64,000 nucleotides of DNA from Botryotinia globosa (Eukaryota; Ascomycota; Leotiomycetes; Helotiales; Sclerotiniaceae). Below the pieces are notes generated by a model. It did no database searches. It saw only the letters and a program-made list of their open reading frames with translations, and was not told the origin of the DNA. Position numbers and translations under genes: made by a program. Below, in pieces: positions 44,874-56,900 of the stretch (position 1 is its first letter; every line of letters starts with the position of its first letter). Location of the stretch: NCBI GenBank assembly GCA_014898425.1, contig RCSZ01000015.1, positions 992,001 through 1,056,000 of the forward strand. Reading direction: 5' to 3'.

Positions 44874-46363
44874 ATGCATCTATCTCTTTTGACACTCGCC
44901 CTGGTGGCATGCTGCTCTTCTCAGCTGGTAGCTGCGCACACAGTCTTCACGACACTCTTTGTCAACGATGTATCGCAGGGCGATGGAACGTGTGTGCGCA
45001 TGCCCTCGGATCCTAGCACGGCTACATTCCCCATCAACGATTTGGAGAGTGATTCCATGGCGTGTGGTGAGTTTTCTTCTGTGCTGAAATTTTCTGTGTT
45101 GAAATGTATGGAAGGATGCTGATGGTGAAGATAGGATTTAATGGGACTCGAGGAGTCGAGCGCGTCTGCGCGGTTAATCAGACGGCGAAATTGAGCTTCT
45201 TGTTTCGAGAGTATGCGGATGCTTCCCAGGAGGGCGCCATCGATCCGAATCACAAGGGTCCTTGTGCGGTGTATATGAAGCGTGTGGCTTCGGCTATTAA
45301 TGATACAGCCGTGGGATCTGGTATGTGTTTTTTTCTCTCTCTCTCTTTCTTGAATTTCTGGAAGCGACAAGCCTAGGGTTGCACGACTGCGTGTCTCTTT
45401 GTTGATAGGTTTCTCAGCAAATCTAATTTATCTATAGGCTGGTTCAAAATCTGGGACGAAGGCTACGATAACAACACAAAGAAATGGTGCACCGAGAAGC
45501 TTATCCAAAACAATGGCTATCTCTCCGTCAACATCCCCAGTGATCTAGCAGGTGGATATTACCTCGCTCGACCCGAACTTCTCGCCCTCCATCAAGCTGA
45601 CAAGACGCCTCCAAACCCTCAATTCTACACCGGCTGTGCACAAATCTATCTTGATTCCCCCGAAACCGCCGTTCCGAAAGATACAGTCAGTATCCCCGGC
45701 TACGTCAACATCCACTCCCCATCCGTCCTCTACAACATCTGGAATCCCCCGCCTACACCCTACACCATGGCAGGTCCCGCGCCCTACCAGCCCGGCATCT
45801 CCAGCACCTCCAACACCACCGGTAGCAAGGCCGCGAAATTCTCAGCCTTCACTGCGTCGCAGAATGAGGGGCTTCTACCGCAAGATGCGGCACTCACGAA
45901 TGCGAATTGGTGGGGCGTCGAGGTTGCTGCGTATACCACGGAAGCAGGGTGCTGGGACGCGAGCGAGAATTGCTGGAATCAGACGACCGTTTGCTATGAT
46001 TGTGCGCCGCCCACGGGGGATAAGGGGTGTAGGGCGTGGGAAGCGCATTGTGCGGAGATTCAGAAAGGGTGTGAGGGGGGAGATTTTACAGGGCCGCCTG
46101 TGCTTGCTAAGACGGAGGGGGCAGTGGCGACGGTGACGATTGCGCCGGCGGCGGCACAGACAGGAGGTGTATATGCGGCGGGTTCGACGGTGGTGGGCGC
46201 GGGGAGTTTGGGAGTGAGCGGGGATGGGAAGTGTGGTGATGGGAATGGTCAGACGTGTAAGGGGAGTGTGTTTGGAGAGTGTTGTAGTCAGGTGGGATAT
46301 TGTGGCGGGAGCGAGAGTTATTGTGGGGTGGGGTGTCAGGGGGACTTTGGAGTTTGTGGTTGA
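44874..46363 (+). CDS. Secreted AA9 lytic polysaccharide monooxygenase with C-terminal CBM18 (apparent frameshift)
   Basis: AA9 enzymes are copper oxidases that cleave cellulose or hemicellulose outside the cell. Exons 44874-45066, 45135-45320 and 45439-46363. A 21-residue signal peptide ends VAA|H, leaving His at the mature N-terminus, one arm of the copper histidine brace. The second His is in DPNHKGPCAVYM (precursor 104), and FYTGCAQIYLDS carries the axial Tyr. A Ser/Thr- and Cys-rich linker leads to an eight-cysteine hevein-like CBM18 (CGDGNGQTC..ECCSQVGYC..YC..GC..VC) at the C-terminus. Exon 3 starts in frame (GWFKIWDEGYDNN), but the conserved continuation KKWCTEKLIQNNGYLSVNIP lies in another frame. 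One base appears missing around 45471-45482, and the unshifted frame hits TAG at 45546-45548. It is either a pseudogene or a sequence error. Identity of both domains is clear. Confidence 0.85.
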
Positions 46364-46388
46364 GTTTTGTTTGATTGGGACGGGTTGG

Positions 46389-46920
46389 GAGGAGAGGAGA
46401 GGAGAGGAGAGGAGGTGAGGTTGGTTGAGAAGGCGAGATGAGAATTATATGATAAGCTGGGCTTGTATAAGCTGGGCTTGTATAAACTGGGAGAACTTTG
46501 TAGTGGAATATGAAATGGAATGGCAGATTTGGGGCGAGAGAGGCGGGAAGGAGGAATGATATCCTACGATGACTTTTCCGTACAATCTTGAGGGAATTTC
46601 TCATTACATCTGCATCTGCATTTACATTTACATCTAAGTCTGGATTCAAGTTCCAGCTCAAGTTCATGTTTACCGATACAGGACAACGCAATTTGATAGA
46701 AAGAAAGGATAAGATAGGATAGGACAGGATAGGATAGATCGAACAGGTTTTGATACTTTTTCCTATGCATATGATGAAGTTCAGATGGAGATGGATTTTA
46801 ACAATATTTCATTCTATTCTATTCTATTCTGTACATATTTTCCATATCCATTTTGGATTTTAAATCTTAGATTTTAAATCAGAAATCCCAAATCCCAAAT
46901 CCCAAATCCGAAGATAAACA
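46389..46920. repeat. Cluster of short microsatellites
   Basis: Separate runs occur within this span: GGAGA pentamers at 46389-46414, a duplicated TAAGCTGGGCTTGTA near 46452-46482, GGATA-type pentamers around 46705-46735, ATTCT pentamers at 46811-46830, and CAAATCC heptamers near 46886-46908. Confidence 0.85.
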
Positions 46921-47002
46921 CAGAAAATCCCAAATGTAAATACATCCATCTATTTACTATCTAGATGGATACTCGGTACTCATTCGTTCAAGTATATTAA
47001 TT

Positions 47003-47085
47003 TTCATATTCATATTCATATTCATATTCATATTCATATTCATATTCATATTCATATTCATATTCATATTCATATTCATATTCAT
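47003..47085. repeat. (TTCATA)n hexanucleotide array
   Basis: About fourteen perfect copies of TTCATA in a row, the cleanest microsatellite in the window. Confidence 0.95.
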
Positions 47086-47920
47086 CCCTATTTATAATTC
47101 TTCAATTCTCCATTTCTAAATACTATACTAATAATTAGAAGAGGGATGGAGTATGTGGATATGTATATCTATATATTTAAGTATCTATATATTATAGAAA
47201 TATATCATATATATCCATCCTAGCAAATGTAATCTTTGAATTTAGGAATATATACCTTTATCATTATCATCATTATCATCATTTCCAAAATCACAATCAA
47301 AACCAGAATACACTAATACTCCCTAATCCCCCCCACCTCCCAATCACGAAAGGAAGGAAATCAATCCTCTCTCAAAACAGAAACTACCTACCCCCTCCCC
47401 TCTTTTCCAAACCGAAGCTACAAGCTCGAAAACCAATTTCATCCCATCTCATCTCATCTCATATCACTTTTATGACTTCAAATCATTCATCTCGTATTCG
47501 CAACATCTAGCAGAATTACACGTCGAGAAATCTTACATATCAGAAATGATGCGAACACGAAGATACAAGTTCTGCGCTGTGCAGCTGCACATTGCTGTGT
47601 CAAATGCTACGATTTAGAGCCAAGACGTGCAAAGAATACTGAATTGCTTTCTACGTATCTATCATCGGAGGATAGCATGAAGTGTATCACCACAAGAACA
47701 CTCTAGTATTAACACATCTTCCTTTAATCTTTCACCCTGCAGGCCATGTTGTGCTATGCAATAAAACCTCCAAAAAACATTAGAACCTCCGCTAAAATCT
47801 ACAATTTACAAATGAAAATTTATTCAGAGCCCTTCAATGTATCTTCTTATTAACCATCCTTTGACAAATGAGATCTGACATCCTCCATTCCCTCATCCAT
47901 CACATTAGCCCTGATATCTA

Positions 47921-50900
47921 TCAAGCGGCTTCCGCCATGATCTGTTCACCCTCATCTAACATCTCAGTAATTTTACCCAGGTTCTGAATCATGCTACGGC
48001 CCTGTCCCACCAACAACAATTTCTCCGCATTAGCCGGCAGACCCAGATAAGTAGGAGGTTCACGCTCGGGTAATTTCTTAACCCATTCTGTGAAATCTTT
48101 CATTGTAGTTCCGCTTGGTACGACTAAGCTTCCAGTCTCGGATTCATCACCTGCAACACCTTCGACCAATTTATGACCGATGTCATAGGCGGCTGGAGTC
48201 ATGAAAGAGTGGACAAGTTGTGTGAGACGTGCGAAATCTCCTTCGTCGTCAATTTTACCACCGTATGTCTCCACGATGAGTGTGCGAAGCATATCCCAAG
48301 GGAGGTTTTGTGGGGCCACATTAGATCGTCCTGCAGCTACTGTTTCCACCCAGGTATCGATGATATACGCAGAACATTCATACTATAAGAGGTTAGTAAA
48401 GTCAAAGGAAATTGGGTATGGTAGACTTACATCACTATCATTGAACTCCCAGAACCCTTTCCATCCAAGACTAGGAGCATATCTCAAACGCTCTTGAACG
48501 ACAGCGTGCAAGAAAGACAAGAGAAGATACAATCTCGTCCTCTCTACAGGAGTCTTTGTACCTCTGGTAGAAAGCGAAGCCATGGAATCCTTCATATTGG
48601 CTCTGACACCCGCTGGTTGCTCGTACATCAACACTCTGGATGCTCGCAACAAATTGACAGGAATCTTAGGACTGGATTCCATTGACAAAAACAATCTAAA
48701 GTTTGCATGGGGTTTGAGTGAATCCATTCGTTTCTCCAGACTCTGTAGCCAGGTTGGTGCCAAGTGAACGTTCTTGACAAGGACCCATGATCCATTGGCA
48801 GCTGCATTACTGATAGCCTTATCAGCGGTTGCTAACCCTTCATTAGAACCCATAGCAATGTTGGTGCACGCGGCTCGTGATTGCTCCACGAGGTTCTCGA
48901 CTTTGTAACTTGCATCAAACCCAGGGCTTGAGCAAAGTGCAATTGGACGGCTTGCAGAGACTTGCTCGACAATTTGCTTAAGGTCCTCAGTGATGTCAAG
49001 AAGGCCAGTGCCAAATACTGCAGTAACGAATCGCTCAGCGGCAGGAACAAATCGATCAAGCCGGAAAAGCTTGATAAGCAATAAGGATATAAGCTCTTGA
49101 TCTCTCTTTTCAACATTATCATCCCAGACTTGAGGAACGAAGTTTTCTGCCAGCTCCTCGGATAAGAAACGATCCCAAGCTTCAGAAGACACACCCTCAA
49201 GTTTACCCTTGAAAGCAGGAAGTTTAACTGCATTGCCCATGACTTCATCCTTCATGTCACCATCTGTTGACAAATCAGTGCCAACCACAGTCTCATCTAG
49301 AATGACGTCAATAAGACTCTTTTCCATCTTGTATGGAGCAGCTTGGGCGAGAAGCATTGCTAAGGTAATCTTGTCTTTCTGGAGTAGTCCCAGGGATGTA
49401 CGCTGATAGGCGGTGACAAACAAGTCTTCAACGATAATATCCCGACGTCTATCGTGGTTCGTCTCTGATTCCAGTCGCTTATTACCCTTTAGCACAGAGT
49501 GGAAAATGTCCAGGAAGTACTGTAGAGAGAATTGATAGAAATGGTTGAGGTAGTGTAATTGTTCAAGAACGGCGAAAATGGCACTGCAAGAGCGTGCGAT
49601 GATATTGTACTGGAGTGTAATCTCATCAACCTCGGCCATTACACCTTCAGTGTTACCCATCTTCACAGAGATTTCTGCAGCTTCCTTCTTCAAGGTCTCA
49701 AGAGTTTCAATAACGTTGTCATCATCAAGAATATTGCCACGTGATTCGTTCAAGGCTTGCAGCAAGCGCTTCTCGAGCTGCCTAAGATGAACCTTAAATT
49801 CGCCTTGTAACTTGATAAGGTTAGAGCGTCTCTCGTCCACATCAGGTCGTTCAGATTTGAGGACGTCATTGAGCGACTGTGTTTGCAAACTACTCTGTGT
49901 GACTGTGAAATTGACAAATGTCGTGCGACTGCAAATATCCGGTGCGAATGTTGCAGATGGATCTCTGGTGGAAAGATAAATCTTGAATGCGGGCGAGAAA
50001 TCGATTTCTTGCTTTCCAAGCTGGATGAGGACACGCCCACCAGTCTTTTGATACTCTTTGTTGAGAACGTGGTTAAGAATTGGGTCCAGATATTCAGCAT
50101 CTTGGATAAGAATAGGATTTCCAAAACGGAGGGAGCTTTCTAATTGTTTAGTGAAAGAGTCATCCAAGAAACTAGTGACGGTAAGCTTTCTATCCTTGCT
50201 CTGCTTCTGTAAGAACTCTGTAGCGCGACCAGAAGGATCAATAATCAATGGATATCTATTGAATCGTTTCAATATGATAGCGTTTTCAGTACAAAGGTCG
50301 TCCACTGGTAGAGTGTCTTGTTGCCATCCAAGTCGCTCATCGGCACTTGAGAGATATTCAGTGACTGGGTTATGTTGTTTATAATTGACTCCAGACAAAT
50401 GGAGTTGATGTAACCAGTCTTCCATCATGTTCTTTCGGTATTGCTGATCATAGAGACCACTGTATGCAAGAAAAGCGGCGGCAACAAGGACGTCACCCAC
50501 AAGTGTGCTGATTTGTGTCTCGAACGATTTGCTTCCCTCTTCCCAACGTATTCGTTCAGAAGAAAGACTGTCAAGCAATCGAACACTGCGATCAACCTTA
50601 AATTGAACCTTTGACATCTCAGACTTGATAGCCTGCGTTTCACTGATCAGAGCTGCATATTCTGTCTTGTAAGTTGCAATACTTTGTTCCAATGTGTTGA
50701 TAGTGTTCTCAATGGCTTGGGCCTCAGCTTTAGTTTGTAGAGCTTGTTCCTCGAGCAACCCAACCTCTTCTCTCAGTGGTCCTACACGGTCAAGAATTTC
50801 AGAGTAGTTGACTTGAGCCTGAACCCATTGAACAAGCGGTCCACAAGCTTTACTGGCACGGTTAACTTTTTCGTAAGTGAAGTCATCGTTTGAAAGAAAC

Positions 50901-53900
50901 TCGTTGCGCATCTTTACACGCAGATTCTTTGTCATCTGCCTCTCGTTGTCATAATTGACAATGCTGGCAATGAAGTCATCTTTTCTGATTATACCCTGTA
51001 CTGTCTTCCAACTCTCGATCTTATGGCCAAGGAGAGTGCAGACTGAGTCCAGAGCAAGTTTGACACCCTGAGGTGGGTTACCCATGGAACGAACCTCAGT
51101 TAGATGTTGTCGCTTGATGTTGCTAACACTCTTTTGAGCTTCGATAACAGCAGGCTCGGCGTTGGCCAAATCGTTGAGTACAACCTCACGACGTTCAGCG
51201 ACTTCCTTTTCTTGTATTTCTAGAGCAGCTTGAATTTCAAGTGAAGTCGTTTTACGTTGCTCAGCCTCTCTTTGGTCCGCTACCATGCGCTGCAATTTCT
51301 CATTGGCTTCTGCATCTTTGCGTTCCAATTGACCTTTCTTGTCAGCCAAGCTAACTCTAAGATCGCGCACTTTATCGACAGTATCTCTGAGCTTTTCCAA
51401 ACCGACATTGAGATGTCTTTGCTGCTCCTCGAGATCATCTCGTTTCTCCGTGTACAGTTTGACGTATTGAGCTACGAAGTCTAAGAAGTGTCTGGGTGTG
51501 AGGAATGTTACTTTGCCTTGTTGCTTGAATAATTTGACATTGAATCGGTGTAGTGAGTAATGAATGTACACCATTGAGTTGATAATCGTCTCTCTATGAT
51601 TTGCTGGCAAGCTAAGGTCTCGATATGCGACTGGAATGCTGTCTGGTGCTGTGAAGTTTGGTCGATCGAGATCGACAGATTGAGTTAGTTCTGTGCCTAC
51701 TTGGAATAGTGCTTGATCAGACCAATCTCCAAACCAATTCAGTACGCAACGATTGAAGAGAGCAGGACTAGTTGCAGCCTTAGAAGATAAGCCATCTTCA
51801 GGAGGGTTCATGGTGAAGACAACGTGCAGATTCTTCACAATTTGCCCGGTGAACCATTTGTAGAGCTCTTCTTGGGAATCCAATAGGAGTCCTTGACGCT
51901 GGGCACCTTCTTTGCAGGCTGTCATCAACGATGCGAATTCATCGCCTTCGAAAAGACCTGGAACTTCAGCATTCGCTAGTAGAGTGTTCATTCTTTCCAA
52001 GAAACCGGAGTCGAGGACATTTGATTCGTCCATAATGAAACATATCTTCTCTCCTTTACAGCCACATCGACGTAGTACATCACGTAGATCGTCATCGAAG
52101 TCTTCAGCGGAATATTTACCATGAACCTTGATTTGGAATACTCTGAGACCATTCATCCAAGCAACAAATCGAGACAGTGTTGTCTTACCACTTCCACTGA
52201 CTCCAATAAGAATCAAGTGACCTTGTGGTTGTCTGAAAACACGATCAATACGAAGTACATGCTCCAGAACATCGTTGAACAAAATCAGTGGGACGTCAAC
52301 CTCTTCTTCACAGAATGTCTTCAAACGCGCCTTAACAAATTCTCTCAATTGATCTCTGTCGACTGGGACGTAGTTCTTCGAGAGCCAGTTGGAGAACAGA
52401 ATTGGTCCTCCAAGAGCCTTATCTTCATCAACAGTAGGGAAGAAGTCAGTTGCAATGCGATGGACAGCATCGTCGGTCCATTTACGTTCATCTTCAGCCA
52501 CGAGACGGTCTTGAAACAATCTCAGAGCTTCATGGGCCCAGATTCTGACTAGACCTTCAATACTGAGTGTCTCAAGTGGTCGTATGGCTTCGTAAATGCC
52601 GCGAACCCAACGGGTCAGCTCACGAGGACTGTACACATAATGAGGTTGGATTTTAGGAGTAAAGCGTTGCTGCGACTCGGTGTAAAATCGGACCATAGCT
52701 TTTGTCAATGCTTCAGAGTAGCCTCTCAATGCGGGAATAATCTTGAGAACAGCGTTATTGAAAGTGCCGTAAATCTGTTGGAGAGACAGTTCTCCTGGAT
52801 AATCAACCATGATGAGTGGTGCGTGTCGCAAGAAACGATCTCCCAGGGGTGTTCTACCAGCATCTGTTGGAGGATTACAAGCACCCACAAACTGAATGCG
52901 ATCAAGTGTGACCCAAGTCTTATCTGACGTGCGCCAAAATCCGTTCTGCTCTACAAGCTGACGCAAGAAAGAGATAGCTCTCTGCGTGCCATACTTATCT
53001 GGTGCGGGCAAATTGATTTCGTCGCAGAAAAGCACAAGCCAGCGACCAATTTGAGTAGGTGAAAGCATGACTCCATTCACAGTTTTCTTGTACTCACAGT
53101 ATTGCTCAAACGTCTTGATTAACAAATCCGGAGTAGTTGCACTAGAGAAATTGAGTCCAACGACCTCCATATTAGGAAGTTTGCGTAGAGCGCTGAAAAG
53201 AGTCATGGTTTTTCCGGAACCAGGAGGACCGCACAAAAGTAGGGGCTTGTGTTCTGCCAGCCAAGAGTATAACACATCCTCGTGACGCACTGTATCAAGA
53301 GTAGGAATAACCACATCAGTTTGCGTGATCGAGTGCGTATTGACTTCGATAGTGGGTACTTGATTTTGCCATGAAGACCATTCAGCTTGGGGTAGAGTCA
53401 CATCAAAATCGATGAGAGAAGAGTTGTCGGCCAATATTGGATTTCCAAATGTAGCCAACCCGGCGAGGCAATCTCCAAAGCTCTTACGATCTCCTAATGG
53501 GCAATCACCAGTTAACGACCAAACAAGTGCGAGAAGAAGCTTTTTGGCGATGAATGATTCGATTTGATCTGGGTCAAGTGGAAAGTCGACATGTTGAGAA
53601 TTATACTCGATAATGTCTCGTACGGCCTTATTCAAAAGAGAGAAAAGTGTGTTGAGAACGCGAGATACAGTGTAATCCATGATGTGGTTGAATCCTTCGG
53701 CGCGTTCCAAAGCATTAATAATGAAATCTTCCGTTGTGAGGAATGTCTGAAGAAGGTCCGCCACGTGAGACTGAATCTCCAGCGCTTGGGCGGCACTTTG
53801 TCCTGTTGCAACGGCATCTTCGTCCAGATCCTCGAACGCCTCGGACCTCAGTTTTTCTAGGTAATTGGTAACCATCATGTTGGGAGTAACAGTGTCCTCG

Positions 53901-56900
53901 CTAAACCAGACCATACCACATCTACTTACAGTTGCCAGAGTAGCGTACTTCAAAGTTTCAACTTCGAACATGATTCTGACGTTTCCGGGAAGATTGAGAC
54001 GTTCACCATTAGGTAGGGTGAGCAGTTTGTTATCATCCAAAACACTGTTCAAATTCTCAACCCATTCAGGATCCACATCACCATCAAAAACGATCCAGTG
54101 TCTCTTTGACTCCTCACCACGCAAATTATCTACGATCTTGCGGAGAATGCTTGTGAATAGACCATCGGTCCATTCACGAGTAGTTGAATCGAGATTACCG
54201 TAGAGAGCTTCCTTCGACATGACTTTTGAGTCTATGATATGGCACACCCCCTCGACCCCTTCAACTTGCTGCAAAGCTTGTAAGAGGACCTTCCAAGCTA
54301 CTGACTTTCCAGACCCAGAATTTCCGACCATCATCACACCATGATGGATGCCTTGAATTTGATACAGCTGAAGAATCTTAGTCATCCAGGTATCATTCAC
54401 CACCAAATGCTTCTCTTTAGCAAGGCTCTTGATAGCATTCTGAAGGTCGTCTAAGCTAGCGGGAACGTATTCAACGCCGGGGAATGACTCTGCTTCGATG
54501 GCTCTCATGATTTCCACGTCGCTCTTGATCAACTTAGGGGCAATTGTCTCTCGAAGACTCTGTACAATGATTTGTGGTTCTACCTCCTCTTCAGGCCCGA
54601 GGTTACCATCGGAATTTGTTAGGCGAGCACGTTTGAGTCCACCAGAGCTGACAAGCACACTCTTCAAGGCACGCAACCCAAAGTCATAATGAGCTTGTTT
54701 GGAAAGTCGCGCAGCACAGCTATCGAAAAATGGTACAGTCTGCTTAGAAAGCTGTTTCGCTTGATTGAATCCTTGCGAGTATAACATGACTTCCGCGATA
54801 AGCTCTTTGTCAGGCTTGGACATAGCAACACTTCTGAATAATTTCTTCAAATTGTCTGGCAAGTTTGATCGGCCGGCATAGCCTGGATTCATTGTAATGA
54901 ATAGTCCGGTATTGGCGTTCACGTGCAGTTGTCTGCCAACTAATTCAATCTGTGCCTTCTCATCCTCTGCGCCTTGTTTTAGACCGAGCTGGATGTTCTG
55001 AACTTGTTGAGAAACCGCAGATAATATACGCTCCTCAAGTCGATTGAACTCGTCAAAACAACCCCAAGCACCAACTTGACAGAGACCCAGGAATATACGC
55101 CCCATAGCCTGAAAGTCGAAAGTATCATCACAACAAAATACCAGAGTGAAACGACCTAGCTGAACACCTAGAGCTTTCACGGACTCTGTCTTTCCTGTAC
55201 CTGCTGGACCGTAAGGCGAGCCACCTAGGCGCTGACAAAGAGCTTGCGTAAGTGTCAGGAAACATCGATCCGTCAATGGTGTTCTGACAAGACGTTCTGC
55301 TACACCCAAATACTCGAACCCGTAATTGAGCTTCGCGTTGGCCATTTTAATGTAAAGGCGTTGCAGGAAATCGCCTTCCGGCTTGTAGACATACCTCATT
55401 TGCAGAAGCCACATATAATGATTAGGCGTACTTGCATTGAGGTTACGTAGCTTTTCAATGACATCTCGTTGGTGGACGCACTCAGTGATGAGGTGCTCGC
55501 ATCGTTTTCTCTGAATTGGGTCAAGGTCACCTAGAACGGTGGATGCAAGAAGGCGAAGTACTTTGACCTCCTGGTCGAATAACTTTTGCAAATCGGCGCC
55601 TTCGTTCTCAAGCGCTTTTTCTACACAAGAGGTCCAAACAGCTTGCGTACCCAAGACAACGATTTGACTAGGGAATGCAGAAATGTATTGATTTAGGGCT
55701 TCTTGGTCTACATCATCCGCAGTGAAAATGGCCTCGTACTGTTCAACAGCCTCTGCAAGCAATTCGGCGAGTGTTGACTTCATACTGTTTTCAAGCAGAG
55801 TCAACCAGTCGTTGATCTTTGGAGTCTTGATCAAGGATATTTCCTTCTTGAGTCTGACCTCCTCGCCCTCTTTTGAGGTGAATCCTGAAATCACTTGCTC
55901 TTCATCCATGATTAGACCAGATAAGCCGGCAAACATCTTCTTGAAGTGCTTAGCAATCCGTAATGTATCGTTGCTGTTACCGATGATTTCAAGCAGATCT
56001 TCATCACCAACGAAGTAAAATCTTGGAAATGAGACACGCTCTCTTTCAAGGTACTCGCCAAGAGCCTTTTGGATCTTGTTCAAAAGCTCTGCAAGACGTT
56101 CTAATGATTTTTGAACACCAGATATGTTGAGTACATCCAATACAAACGGTTGCTTGTAGACCTTTTTCATTACTGCGAAGAATTCAGAATTGATGTTCTG
56201 GAATCTTGAAGACTCAATTGGTAGGAGATGTTTGATATCTGCATTTCCGGTGAAAACTCCTTCAAGGTAAACCCATTGGCGCTGGACGTCAATCCATACA
56301 TCGAAAAGTACGTGTACGCGATTAAGTTTATCTTCCCATGACGCAGCTTCTTCCTCGAATTCCTTGTAATAAGGAGAATGCTTCATTGCTTGTAAGGAGT
56401 TCAGGTTTTCACTGCATTTCGCAAACAAGTCATCCCAACCACGAATAAGACGGCACTTGTTCTGATAATTCACAAGATCTAATGAATAATTGGACCAATC
56501 TTCGCGAACCTGTCTCAAGAACTCTTCCAAAGCCATTTCGCCTTGGGCCTGTGCGATAATATCTCTTATTATCTTCTCGGTGGAGACAAGATTTAGATCC
56601 CAAACCTCTCCTAGAGTCATTGAAATTGGCGAATAGCGTTTCCCGGGTTTCAAATTTTTGAAGATTTTGTTCCAGTGGCGGTCTCTGACAGCCTCGGATT
56701 TTAAATCTGTAACCACAGGGTTAACTTTTAGAAATTGTCTAAGAACGTTTTGAATATGCTCAAATGCAGCATATTGTCTCATTCGACTTGGCATTTCCTT
56801 GGTCATCTTAATGAGGCCATCAATCGCGGATCTTAGTTTTCGAGGCTGAACGCTTGTCCATAACATATCGCGCAGGTCATTAAGGCTTTTCCATATGGTC

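Larger units (their letters stand above)
46364..47920. other. Convergent spacer rich in simple repeats
   Basis: A 1.56-kb region between the 3' ends of the AA9 gene and the dynein gene. It contains several unrelated microsatellites (annotated separately), long A/T-rich stretches around 47100-47260, and no credible open frame. Long frames across it on either strand arise from the repeats. Confidence 0.65.
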
